A DNA stretch of 64,000 nt from contig NZ_WHLY01000002.1 of assembly GCF_009296315.1 (NCBI RefSeq), positions 1,798,001-1,862,000 of the forward strand, read 5' to 3'. This document shows, one piece after another, positions 34,648-43,428 of the stretch. The number at the start of each line of letters is the position of its first letter. Position 1 is the first letter of the stretch. The position numbers and the translations under genes were made by a program. The stretch is from Salmonirosea aquatica. Its GTDB lineage: Bacteria > Bacteroidota > Bacteroidia > Cytophagales > Spirosomataceae. Below the pieces are notes generated by a model. That model saw only the letters and a program-made list of their open reading frames with translations. It did no database searches and was not told where the DNA came from.

Positions 34648-36528
34648 TTAATCTTTCTTGAACCGGCTAGCGGGAAAAATGATCATGGTCGGAGGAGTCA
34701 CATCAGAAAATACCTTTTGGGAAGAATAAGGAGAATAATTGGAAAACCGCATTCTTGAGGTACCCCCCATGCCGGGAATATTGACTTCCGGCGCACCCAA
34801 ATCTCTGATGCTTGCCGGCGAGCCGGAATCAAATGCATTTTCAAACTTGAACTCAGGCATCTGATAATTAAAGTATTTGGTGGCGTTCCCCTGCCGCTTT
34901 TCCTTGTCTTCTTTTGATTCAGGCTTTTCCAGTTTGAATTCGATCGGTAGCACATACTCCATCGCTACCGGGCGCCCATTCTGTTGAGCGGGCTTCCAGG
35001 AGGGCATATTCAGCACCACGCGCAGGGCTTCCTCGTCGGTGCCATCGCCCAGTCTTTGGGTCACCTGCGGATCACGGATACGGCCCTTTTCGCTCACGGT
35101 AAAGGCAATTACCACTTTCCCTTCCACGTCGTTCCGTACCGCGTCGGTAGGGTACTTGATGTTGCGGCCCAGGAATTTGTACATTTCCTGAATCCCACCC
35201 GGAAACTCGGGCATTTGTTCTACTATCGTGAATCCATCTTTGGCTGGGCTCGATGGGGTATTATCGGCACCGGGTTGAGGTTTCAATCCTGTTATCGGGG
35301 GGTAGGCGACCACCACCACATCTTGCAGAGGATTCTGCTGCCATGCCAACACCACATTCACGGCCTGATTTTTCTTGGTGATCTCCACCACCCTCGTTTC
35401 GTACCCCACGTAGCTGATCGCCAGTTTGCTGTCGAGGGGTACCTCTTTTAGCTCAAAGGCCCCGTTGGCATCCGTGGTAGCTCCGCGTGAGGTACCTGCC
35501 ACGATGACGTTGGCACCCGGCAAGAGTTCTTTGGTTTTGGAACTACGGACGGTACCTTTCACCGTTGTGGTTTCGGCCAGGGGTACCTCCGGTAGTGGTG
35601 CCCGCGAAGAAGTGGCCGAGGGCAAAACCCGTGTATTATTTCCCAGTGCATCCGTAACGCGTTCGCGGGCGGCGGTAAGCATCAGTACGAGGCCAACCAA
35701 CGGGACTATGGCGAGGTACTTACCCAGGGCCCATTTCGAGTTTTTGTTTTTGTAAAGCATGGTAATTCGGTTTTTGACGAAGGAAGATGTAAAAAATTGA
35801 TTGGTCAGGTCGGGTACGGATGTGTGGAAGGCGTACTCCATCAGGAAACGGGCGTAGCCGTCGCGTGATATAGCGGTTTCGCGGTCGGCGAGGTACTCGT
35901 GGATTTGTTGCAACGATTTTTTGTATAAAATTAAAACCGGATTGAACCAGAAAACTACCCGAAGTACCTCCACCAAAAGTATATCCCAGCTGTGCCGCTG
36001 CTGTACATGTACCAGCTCGTGGTTCAGAATAGTGTCAAGATTTTCGGCGTAGTCGGTGCGATTGATGACAATCCATTTCATAAAAGAGAAAGAACCAGTA
36101 CGGTCGTCATCTAGCAAGACCAGCATGTATCCATCCATCGGGATGCGTTCGCCTTTTTGCAGAAACGAAAAGAGCGTTCGGAATTGTAGCCCCAGCCGGA
36201 CAAGCAGCAACATCGCTCCGACTGTATACACAACCCACAAAAGTACCGGCCAGGAAAGCATCACTTCCTCGGATTGAGAATACACCACAAAAGCAGGGGG
36301 CGCACTCACTGCGACGGGTAGTGTTGCGGCAGCGTAGGCGACTGTCGGCATCACGGGAGCCGCTTCGGGGTACTGTACCATCGGCAAACCCAACGACAGC
36401 AACAAAGCCCCAAGCAGGTAGGCACGATTCCAGCCGAAAAAGGTGTGGCGGCCGAGCAAAATCCAGTAACAACCGTACAGCACGATCCAGTACAAGCTTA
36501 CTTTTCCGAGGTAAATGAAGAATTCCAT
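34648..36528 (-). CDS. M56/BlaR1 peptidase - carboxypeptidase-regulatory - TonB C-terminal fusion (array copy 4)
   Basis: A membrane sensor-protease of 626 residues. Membrane helices lie at about 5-23, 34-50, 92-116 and 270-287. The zinc site HELVHV (His170, Glu171, His174) is in HELVHVQQRH, with the downstream HEYLADRE region near 210 supplying another ligand. A carboxypeptidase-regulatory-like repeat follows at about 322-405 (GTVRSSKTKELLPGANVIV), then a TonB_C domain at about 445-530 (EQMPEFPGGIQEMYKFLG). The last 90 residues are low complexity and, unlike copies 1 and 3, have no plug-like ending. BlaR1 homologues cleave BlaI-type repressors on sensing an envelope signal. Confidence 0.9.
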   Translation of the reverse strand: MEFFIYLGKVSLYWIVLYGCYWILLGRHTFFGWNRAYLLGALLLSLGLPMVQYPEAAPVMPTVAYAAATLPVAVSAPPAFVVYSQSEEVMLSWPVLLWVVYTVGAMLLLVRLGLQFRTLFSFLQKGERIPMDGYMLVLLDDDRTGSFSFMKWIVINRTDYAENLDTILNHELVHVQQRHSWDILLVEVLRVVFWFNPVLILYKKSLQQIHEYLADRETAISRDGYARFLMEYAFHTSVPDLTNQFFTSSFVKNRITMLYKNKNSKWALGKYLAIVPLVGLVLMLTAARERVTDALGNNTRVLPSATSSRAPLPEVPLAETTTVKGTVRSSKTKELLPGANVIVAGTSRGATTDANGAFELKEVPLDSKLAISYVGYETRVVEITKKNQAVNVVLAWQQNPLQDVVVVAYPPITGLKPQPGADNTPSSPAKDGFTIVEQMPEFPGGIQEMYKFLGRNIKYPTDAVRNDVEGKVVIAFTVSEKGRIRDPQVTQRLGDGTDEEALRVVLNMPSWKPAQQNGRPVAMEYVLPIEFKLEKPESKEDKEKRQGNATKYFNYQMPEFKFENAFDSGSPASIRDLGAPEVNIPGMGGTSRMRFSNYSPYSSQKVFSDVTPPTMIIFPASRFKKD

Positions 36529-36584
36529 GTGACGCGTGGGCTTGTCTTATTATATAATCATATTCTATATATGGATTTCGAATG

Positions 36585-36615
36585 GCTGTGGCACGGGTTT
36601 GAGCCGTGCCACAGC
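36585..36615. repeat. REP-like palindrome, copy 1
   Basis: GCTGTGGCACGG at 36585-36596 and its complement at 36604-36615 around a 7-base loop, in the gap between two M56 genes. Its GTGGCACGG core recurs at 38410-38442 and 41491-41523. Confidence 0.8.
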
Positions 36616-36631
36616 TTGCTCCATTCAGAAA

Positions 36632-38377
36632 CTAGTTCTTGTCCGATTTTTTGGTAAAAACCTGCACAACCCCATTTGCTCCTTTTTCACCGTAGAGCCG
36701 CCGGGCCGTAGTACTATTGAGTACCCTAACCGATTGCAATTCGTCCATCGTGAGGTCTTTCATGAAATCCCGGTTTTTCATGGGCATAGCGTTCAAAATG
36801 TACAGGGCATTTTGCAAGGTGTCGTTATGGAATATGCGATAGTTTACGGTACGCCGGTCCCGGTTGTATTTGGGGTAATATTTGACTACCGCCACACGGC
36901 TTCTCTCTCCATCCAGATTCACCTGCGTCTCCAGGGTACCTACCTTGGCGGGTGCAACGATTGTTTTGTAATCAGACAGTTGAAAATCAAGCGTCATTTC
37001 GTAATGCATGGCTACGTTCTTACCATCTTTCTGGCCGGGTACCCAAGCTGGCATGGCAGCTATAAGCCGTAGCGATTCTTCTTTAAGCCCGAAGCCCGGA
37101 TCTTTCAAAATCTCCACATTTTGTATTTCTCCGGCCTCCGAAACCACAAAATTCAGCAGCACTTTCCCCTGCACATTCGAACGGACTGCGCTCGCCGGAT
37201 AGGTTACCTTTTGGCCCATGAACTTCTGCATGGCTTCGTTTCCACCAGGAAACGAAGGGGAGTAATTTTTGTCTCTAATAAAGTGGTAAGCAAATTGTTC
37301 AGGCTCGGATTTCAACGGAATTTCGTCAGAAAATAGGTTAGGAATGAACTGACCGAATCGTGTGTCTCCTACCCCAGCCAGAATTATCCTTTCTTCTAAT
37401 TTGGCTATAGTACTCTCAGAAGGAATAGAAAGCGTATCGTTTTTAGAAAGATCGGACTTCACAACGGCTGGCTTAAAAGCCATCATTAACGATACGAAAC
37501 TTATCAGCACGACCACGGCGGCGTACTTGCCCAGTGCCCAATTTGAGTTTCGGTTTTTGTAAAGCATCATAATGCGGCTTTTTAAGTGGGAAGGATTTAG
37601 GAAATTATTGGTCAGCATATTCGCCGGATTGTTCAGCGCGTAGGCTAGCAGGAAATGGGCGTAAGCTTCGCGTGCGAGGGCGGTTTCACGGTCGGCCAGG
37701 TACTCATGGATTTGCTGCAACGATTTTTTATACAAAATCAAAACCGGGTTGAACCAGAAAAGTACCCCCAGTACCTCCACCAGCAGAATATCCCAACTGT
37801 GCCGCTGCCGTACGTGCACCAGCTCGTGGCTCAGAATAGTGTCGAAATTATGGGCGTAATCGGCGGGGCTAATGACAACCCAGCGCAGAAACGAAAAGGA
37901 ACCGCGCACGCCCAGGTCACCAGGGTGCGAAAGAACCAGCGTATAGTCTTCCATGTCAATCCGCTCACCTTTTTGGATGGAGGAAAAAAGCACCCGGCCT
38001 TGAAACACCAGCCTCCCCAGCATAAACAACGCACCGGCCAGGTATGATGCCCCTAAAACATCTGCCCACGGGAAGGGCAAGTCGGTGGGAGCATCAGTAT
38101 TTGCTACAATGCGGGAGACTGGAGCCGAAGTAGTTTCTACTACCGCAGTCGTCGCAGTTTTCAGCGGCAGGGCAGTCAGTTCATAAACCGCCGCCGGAAC
38201 TGGTGGGACAGTGTCGGTATAATTCACCAATGGTAAGCCTAAGGATACAATCAGTGCGCCCAGCAGGTAGGTGCGGTTGAGGATGAAAAAGGTGTGACGG
38301 CGCAGCACGAGCCAGTAGCAAGCATACAGGATTACCCAGTAGAGGCTGACTTTGGCGATGTAGGTGAGGATTTCCAT
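36632..38377 (-). CDS. M56/BlaR1 peptidase - TonB C-terminal - plug-like fusion (array copy 3)
   Basis: A 581-residue paralogue. The start at 38377 (MEILTYIAKVSLYW) aligns with the other copies; the longer frame begins in a repeat-bearing gap. Zinc motif HELVHVRQRH has His184, Glu185 and His188. A membrane helix near 292-310 (ALGKYAAVVVLISFVSLMMA) precedes a linker, then the TonB_C domain (PSFPGGNEAMQKFMGQKV, near 400-490). The last 55 residues, with ALYILNAMPM and LQSVRVLNSTTARRLYGEKG then ANGVVQVFTKK, resemble the plug of SusC-type TonB receptors. No carboxypeptidase-regulatory repeat is seen in this copy. Confidence 0.9.
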   Translation of the reverse strand: MEILTYIAKVSLYWVILYACYWLVLRRHTFFILNRTYLLGALIVSLGLPLVNYTDTVPPVPAAVYELTALPLKTATTAVVETTSAPVSRIVANTDAPTDLPFPWADVLGASYLAGALFMLGRLVFQGRVLFSSIQKGERIDMEDYTLVLSHPGDLGVRGSFSFLRWVVISPADYAHNFDTILSHELVHVRQRHSWDILLVEVLGVLFWFNPVLILYKKSLQQIHEYLADRETALAREAYAHFLLAYALNNPANMLTNNFLNPSHLKSRIMMLYKNRNSNWALGKYAAVVVLISFVSLMMAFKPAVVKSDLSKNDTLSIPSESTIAKLEERIILAGVGDTRFGQFIPNLFSDEIPLKSEPEQFAYHFIRDKNYSPSFPGGNEAMQKFMGQKVTYPASAVRSNVQGKVLLNFVVSEAGEIQNVEILKDPGFGLKEESLRLIAAMPAWVPGQKDGKNVAMHYEMTLDFQLSDYKTIVAPAKVGTLETQVNLDGERSRVAVVKYYPKYNRDRRTVNYRIFHNDTLQNALYILNAMPMKNRDFMKDLTMDELQSVRVLNSTTARRLYGEKGANGVVQVFTKKSDKN

Positions 38378-38409
38378 GTGGTTAGTAACTAGTCTTTTTA
38401 TGAAATGAT

Positions 38410-38442
38410 AGCTGTGGCACGGCTCAAAGCCCTGGCACAGCT
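38410..38442. repeat. REP-like palindrome, copy 2
   Basis: Arms 38410-38424 and 38428-38442 pair with two mismatches around a 3-base loop; the left arm contains the shared GTGGCACGGCT core. It lies in the gap between an M56 gene and the CarboxypepD-TonB gene. Confidence 0.78.
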
Positions 38443-38456
38443 GGCTTCGCATAGAT

Positions 38457-39374
38457 TCAGTCTCGGGTGTTTGGAGTAATCAGGATTACCCCCTTCTGAC
38501 CTTGTTCACCGAATTGATCAGTGGCCGCTTTGCCTTTAAAAGCCTCCAGTTTCTTGATACCGAAACCCTGCAAGCCATCGCCTATTTCCTTCCCTTGTAC
38601 AATTTTTCCGTGTAGTATAAAAACCGGGTCCGATGGCGGGGTTTCCGTACTTCCGGAGGTAGCTGATGGCGAAGACTTTTCTTTCAGAACAAACCAAACG
38701 GGCAGCGTGAAAGGTACGGGTACCGTCTTACCATTCTGAATGCCGGGGTGCCAGCGCGGCATGGATAGCACGGCTTTCATCACTTCCTCATCGCAGCCGT
38801 AGCCCAGACTTTTGGTAATGCGCGGGCTACGGATATCACCGTTTTCATTGACGACAAACGAGATTTCTACCATACCCTGAATATCATTTTTTGCAGCCTC
38901 GGCGGGGTAACTCATCGTTTTGGCCAGGAATTGAACCAGGCCCAGATCTCCCGCTAAGTAAGACGGAGGCATCCTTAGGGCCACCATTCCCGGCTTTTCG
39001 ATCTCCCCAAACATATTTCGAATGGGGGGAGGTGGATCAAGGCGGGTGGAATAGTCCACCAATGTAAAGGAAAGCAACCTATCCTGTCTGCGCGGTAACT
39101 GGATGATCATCCGCTTTTGTCCGGCAGCGGCTACGTGGATTCGTCCGTAGGCCACGTGGTCAACTACCAGACTGTCGTCAGGATCTACCCTAGCCAGGGA
39201 AAAATAGCCCGTAGCATCCGTCATGGTGTACCCATGCCCCATATTCAGGACGCTCACCATCACGTCTTTGATAGGTTCACCCTGCTCGTCGTACACAAAA
39301 CCCTCGAAGGCGGAATTTTGCGCCCAAGCCGCTGGCAGCGTAAAAATAAATAGCAGGATGAGTAAGGCTTTCAT
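38457..39374 (-). CDS. Secreted carboxypeptidase-regulatory - TonB C-terminal - plug-like protein
   Basis: A 305-residue array member lacking the M56 part. A signal peptide (MKALLILLFIFTLPAAWAQ) precedes a carboxypeptidase-regulatory-like domain (EGFVYDEQGEPIKDVMVSVL, about 23-90), a TonB_C domain (YPAEAAKNDIQGMVEISFVV, GYGCDEEVMKAVLSMPRWHP, about 125-225) and a plug-like ending (FILHGKIVQGKEIGDGL, then LEAFKGKAATDQFGEQG and KGVILITPN). It reads as the periplasmic half of its M56 neighbours made as a separate exported protein, perhaps after loss of the membrane part. Same strand as the flanking M56 genes, with gaps of 37 and 79 bases. Confidence 0.8.
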   Translation of the reverse strand: MKALLILLFIFTLPAAWAQNSAFEGFVYDEQGEPIKDVMVSVLNMGHGYTMTDATGYFSLARVDPDDSLVVDHVAYGRIHVAAAGQKRMIIQLPRRQDRLLSFTLVDYSTRLDPPPPIRNMFGEIEKPGMVALRMPPSYLAGDLGLVQFLAKTMSYPAEAAKNDIQGMVEISFVVNENGDIRSPRITKSLGYGCDEEVMKAVLSMPRWHPGIQNGKTVPVPFTLPVWFVLKEKSSPSATSGSTETPPSDPVFILHGKIVQGKEIGDGLQGFGIKKLEAFKGKAATDQFGEQGQKGVILITPNTRD

Positions 39375-39411
39375 GAGTCTTTGGGTTTAGGCTTCAGCTC
39401 CTTTCCTCATT

Positions 39412-41397
39412 TCAAAACTTCAACCCAACCAGCCTATCCACCTCAGTGTTTACGCTGTTTGATTGTTCGGTGGCAACTACGTTTGCTTTGGATTTTTTCG
39501 AACGCGCCGAAAGTCCCTTTTCTTTTTTAGGAAGTACAAACGAAATCGGAAGGTTGTATTTCACGTTGACTTTCTGGCCATTATCCAATTCGCCGGGCTT
39601 CCATTTGGGCATGGCCGACACCACGCGAATGGCCTCCTCGTCTGTACCAAAACCCCTACCTTTCAGAATTTTGACTTGTGTAATTGCTCCATCGGCCCGT
39701 ACCACAAAAGTCAGGAATACCTTACCCTCCACATTGGCCCGACGGGCGGCGGCGGGGTACTTGACGTTATCCTGAATGAATTGGTACATGGCTTTGATCC
39801 CTCCGGGGAACTCGGGGTTTTCAGCGACGACAGTATATACGGAGTCTTGGGGGGAGTTGAGGGTAGGTTGAGAAATCGCATATTTAGAGCCTATATCTTT
39901 CTCTACACTAGCTGACACCCACCGGGCTGTAGAAGAGCTGGGCAATCCGTCCTGGATCAAAGTGGCATTGACAGTACCTTGCCCCTCAATTATAGCCACT
40001 GCCTTTTTATAGCCTGTAAAAGAATATTCCAACCATCCTTTCTTGGGGACTTCAATTCTGTACTCTCCTCTACTATCGGTAGTGGTACCCCTTTGTGTGT
40101 GCCTTATTGTAACAGAAGTTCCCGGAAGTGGTTTACCATCGGCACCAGATACATTTCCCTTAACGTAAACCAATGGCCCATTTTCTCCGGGGAAAGGTAC
40201 AGATGAATAGGAACCAGGTGAATCTGTACTTAATTCCAAGAGGTAGTCTACCTTTTTCTCTTCTTTCAAAACATTAAACGAAAAGGAGTTAAAGCCCGGA
40301 TAACCAACCACTACCTTTCCGCCGACAGGAGCTACTATTTTAAATCTGCCATCAGAATCCGTTTTTGTAATTAGTTCTGTTCCTTCTACTTCTATCGAAG
40401 CTCCTGGAATAGGCATCTGATCATCTCTAACTACCATTCCTTCAATTGTGACCTCCTTATCCGTTATAGCAGCTGTACTTTCATCGGCTTCACTAACCTT
40501 CCCCGCCTTCTGTTCGCAGGAAGCGGCCAATAGCGATACAAAGCCAACGAGCAGGGCAACGGCGGCGTACTTGCCCAGCGACCAGTTTGAATTTCGGTTT
40601 TTGTACAACATCATGATGCGGTCTTTTAGAAATGACGAGTTAAAAAAGGGATTAGCCAGTGCCGCCATCGGACTTCCTAACGAATACGAAACCATAAACT
40701 CGGCGTAGCGGTCGCGGGGTGTGGCGTCCCAGGCGCACACTTCCCGATCAGCAAGGTACTCGTGGACTTGCTGCAATGATTTTTTATACAAAATCAAAAC
40801 CGGATTGAACCAGAAAACCACCCGAAGTACCTCCACCAAAAGTATGTCCCAGCTATGCCGCTGCCGCACGTGTACCAGCTCGTGACTCAGAATGGTGTCG
40901 AAATTCTCGGCATAGTCGGTGCGGTTGATGACGATATAGTTCAGGAATGAGAAGGACCCCAGATGGTCATTCTCCAGCAAGCAGAGGCGGTAGAAGTCCA
41001 TGTCCAGGTAGGTACCCTGCTGGATAAAAGTCAAAAGCTGGCGAATATGGCGGAACAGGCGGACTGCCATTACCAGCCCCCCCAGCACGTAAACCATCCA
41101 AAGAAAGGTACCCCACGGGAACGGCTCAGTGACCGCAGAGGGTAGCGCCATAGCATTTTGCGGCGCTACGATTATGGTTTCAATCGGCTGGGTGGCCATC
41201 TCATACACGACCCCTGGTACGGGCGGAGCTACCTCGGGGTAGGGTACCTGAGGCAATATAAATGCCACTCCCAGCGCGCCGAGCAGGTAGACACGGTTGA
41301 GCACAAAAAAGGTGTGACGACGCAGCACGAGCCAGTAGCAGCCGTACAGCAGGAGCCAGTACAGGCTCACTTCACCGAAGTAGGTAGCCAGTTCCAT
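39412..41397 (-). CDS. M56/BlaR1 peptidase - two carboxypeptidase-regulatory repeats - TonB C-terminal fusion (array copy 2)
   Basis: The longest copy at 661 residues. Zinc motif HELVHVRQRH has His172, Glu173 and His176, with HEYLADRE downstream. A helix ending LAASCEQ resembles a lipoprotein-like junction and separates the protease from two carboxypeptidase-regulatory-like domains (about 297-375 and 395-475: GMVVRDDQMPIPGASIEVEG, VKGNVSGADGKPLPGTSVTI). The TonB_C domain at about 525-625 has ENPEFPGGIKAMYQFIQDNV. It ends in a basic tail without a plug-like region. At DNA level its catalytic segment is almost identical to that of copy 4. Confidence 0.9.
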   Translation of the reverse strand: MELATYFGEVSLYWLLLYGCYWLVLRRHTFFVLNRVYLLGALGVAFILPQVPYPEVAPPVPGVVYEMATQPIETIIVAPQNAMALPSAVTEPFPWGTFLWMVYVLGGLVMAVRLFRHIRQLLTFIQQGTYLDMDFYRLCLLENDHLGSFSFLNYIVINRTDYAENFDTILSHELVHVRQRHSWDILLVEVLRVVFWFNPVLILYKKSLQQVHEYLADREVCAWDATPRDRYAEFMVSYSLGSPMAALANPFFNSSFLKDRIMMLYKNRNSNWSLGKYAAVALLVGFVSLLAASCEQKAGKVSEADESTAAITDKEVTIEGMVVRDDQMPIPGASIEVEGTELITKTDSDGRFKIVAPVGGKVVVGYPGFNSFSFNVLKEEKKVDYLLELSTDSPGSYSSVPFPGENGPLVYVKGNVSGADGKPLPGTSVTIRHTQRGTTTDSRGEYRIEVPKKGWLEYSFTGYKKAVAIIEGQGTVNATLIQDGLPSSSTARWVSASVEKDIGSKYAISQPTLNSPQDSVYTVVAENPEFPGGIKAMYQFIQDNVKYPAAARRANVEGKVFLTFVVRADGAITQVKILKGRGFGTDEEAIRVVSAMPKWKPGELDNGQKVNVKYNLPISFVLPKKEKGLSARSKKSKANVVATEQSNSVNTEVDRLVGLKF

Positions 41398-41490
41398 AGG
41401 TTTAGGGTTGAATGGTCGATGGATAAAAGGTCAAGGACTATACTTTGCCTCTTTCTCAGGGTACCCTCAGTAGATCCATGAGCTTTTTTT

Positions 41491-41523
41491 ACTCGTGCCA
41501 CGGCTCATAGCCGTGGCACGAGT
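41491..41523. repeat. REP-like palindrome, copy 3
   Basis: A perfect 15-bp stem (ACTCGTGCCACGGCT at 41491-41505 with its complement at 41509-41523), loop CAT. On the gene strand it is followed by an A-run rather than a T-run, so it is not a classic terminator. Shares the GTGCCACGGCT core with the other two copies. Confidence 0.88.
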
Positions 41524-41533
41524 AGCGGAGGCT

Positions 41534-43369
41534 TTACTTTTTCTTCATATAAATCTCTATTACTCCGTTGGCCCCTTTTTCACCATAGGCTTTCGTGGCG
41601 CTTTCGCCTTTCAAAACATTGACTTTCTGTACATTATCAGGACCAACCTCCTTGATATCGTAGCCTTCTTTTTGCATCACCCCATCAATCACGACTCTTG
41701 CCTGGCCTACACCCGTGTAAATCATAGTCGGGCCCTCGGTTGATGGACCATTGAGGGTACCTTGCTCAACAAGTCCAACTTTCTTAGCGCTTTCATTGGC
41801 TTTTATTTCCTTAGTATTATCCAATTGAAAAGCAATAGGCAGGTTATACCGCACATTGACAGGCCTTCCGCTTTGCATACCCGGTTCCCACCGCGGCATT
41901 TTGGACATAACGCGAACCGATTCCTGGTCGGCCCCAAAGCCCAGTCCTTTCATAATCTGAATATCCTTGATTTCTCCTTCGCTGGTCACTATAAAGGTCA
42001 AAAATACCTTCCCTTGTACATTGGCTTTGGCCGCTGCCTCGGGGTACTTGATGTTTTCACCCAGAAATTTGTACATCGCCTGAATCCCACCGGGAAATTC
42101 GGGAGCTTTCTCGACTACTGTGAAAATGGGCGAACCGCCGAATGTTGAGGTTTGACCAGTAATTTTCACGGACTGCCCATCTGCCGACGGCGTGGACACC
42201 ATGTTGCTGGGTTTGTCGCCTTTGGAAGGCATCGTGAGGTCATAGTCTGTATTTTTGTACTTTCCGCTAATACCCATGATTATTTGACCATAGTCAGGGT
42301 GGCTCAACGTTAGGGCGCTGCCCGCCGGAACTTTGAGCGAAAACCTTCCGGCTTCATCGGTGATTGCGCCTTTCTTACCCTTACTATCCGTGATGACTGC
42401 TCCCCGCAGTGGTTTGTGGTCGGGAGTGTTGACGATACCCGTGATATTGATATCGCCTTTAACCATAGCCTCGCCATTGGCGGAGGTAGGCATTACTTCG
42501 CGTTCGCAGGAGGCCACCATCAGCGAGGCAAAGCCCACCAGCAGAGCCACGGCGGCGTACTTGCCCAGTGACCATTTCGAGTTTTTGTTTTTGTAAAGCA
42601 TAGCGATTCGAGGTTTTAAGAGTTTAGAATTGAAAAATTGGTTGGTCAACATGCTGGCAGGGGCGCCCAAAGCATACGATACCAGAAACTCGGCGTAGCG
42701 GTCGCGGTTGTCGGTCTGGGTCTGCTCCTGGACCGCCTGCCGGTCGGCCAGGTACTCGTGAACTTGTTGTATAGTTTTCTTATATATTATCAAAATCGGA
42801 TTGAACCAGAAAACTACTTGCAGGATTTCTAAAAAAAGAATGTCCCAGCTGTGCCGTTGCCGTACATGAGCTAATTCGTGGCTGAGAATCGTATCGAAAT
42901 TATGGGCGTAGTCGGCAGGACTAATGAAGATCCACTTCATGAAAGAAAAAGAACCGGTACGGGTCTGGTTATCACCCAGCAAAACCAGGGTATAATGGTC
43001 CATCGGAATGCATTCGCCTTCTTGCAGAAATGAATTCAAATGGCGGAAATGCTGGACCAACCGCACCGACATCACCACTACGCCGATGCCATAGACCAGC
43101 CAAACCAGGTTTTCCCACGTCAATAGCGAAGGCGATGGGGCTGCTGTGACCACTGAAAACGATACCGCCGAAACCTGGTACACGACGGGCATAGGCGGAG
43201 CGGATTCGGGATACTGCACCAGCGGCAACGCAAACGACAGTACCAGCGAACCGAGCAGATAGGTACGGTTCCAGCGCAGGAACGTGTGGTGGCGCAGGAA
43301 AAGTGCGTATAAAATGTACAGCGCAATCCAGTACGCGCTGAGTTTGGCAACATAGATGAGTAATTCCAT
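41534..43369 (-). CDS. M56/BlaR1 peptidase - carboxypeptidase-regulatory - TonB C-terminal - plug-like fusion (array copy 1)
   Basis: The first M56 gene after the BlaI repressor, 611 residues. The ATG at 43369 aligns with the MEL/MEI/MEF starts of its paralogues; 43375 adds two residues. Zinc motif HELAHVRQRH (His164, Glu165, His168 counting from this start), then a helix ending VASCE. A carboxypeptidase-regulatory-like domain (NITGIVNTPDHKPLRGAVI) precedes the TonB_C domain (EKAPEFPGGIQAMYKFLG, about 420-515). The end, with VVIDGVMQKEGYDIKEVGP, then VLKGESATKAYGEKG and ANGVIEIYMKKK, closely follows the SusC plug motif pattern. It is probably transcribed with blaI from the promoter at 43841-43870. 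Confidence 0.92.
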   Translation of the reverse strand: MELLIYVAKLSAYWIALYILYALFLRHHTFLRWNRTYLLGSLVLSFALPLVQYPESAPPMPVVYQVSAVSFSVVTAAPSPSLLTWENLVWLVYGIGVVVMSVRLVQHFRHLNSFLQEGECIPMDHYTLVLLGDNQTRTGSFSFMKWIFISPADYAHNFDTILSHELAHVRQRHSWDILFLEILQVVFWFNPILIIYKKTIQQVHEYLADRQAVQEQTQTDNRDRYAEFLVSYALGAPASMLTNQFFNSKLLKPRIAMLYKNKNSKWSLGKYAAVALLVGFASLMVASCEREVMPTSANGEAMVKGDINITGIVNTPDHKPLRGAVITDSKGKKGAITDEAGRFSLKVPAGSALTLSHPDYGQIIMGISGKYKNTDYDLTMPSKGDKPSNMVSTPSADGQSVKITGQTSTFGGSPIFTVVEKAPEFPGGIQAMYKFLGENIKYPEAAAKANVQGKVFLTFIVTSEGEIKDIQIMKGLGFGADQESVRVMSKMPRWEPGMQSGRPVNVRYNLPIAFQLDNTKEIKANESAKKVGLVEQGTLNGPSTEGPTMIYTGVGQARVVIDGVMQKEGYDIKEVGPDNVQKVNVLKGESATKAYGEKGANGVIEIYMKKK

Positions 43370-43428
43370 GATCATTTTAAGAGTTTAGTTTTAGGGCATA
43401 GGTCGAGCGCCGAGCATCAAAATATCCA

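Noticed and set aside
36585-41523. Hairpins in the M56 array as ordinary terminators
   Set aside because: None has a T-run on the gene strand, and all share one sequence core, which fits a repeat family better.
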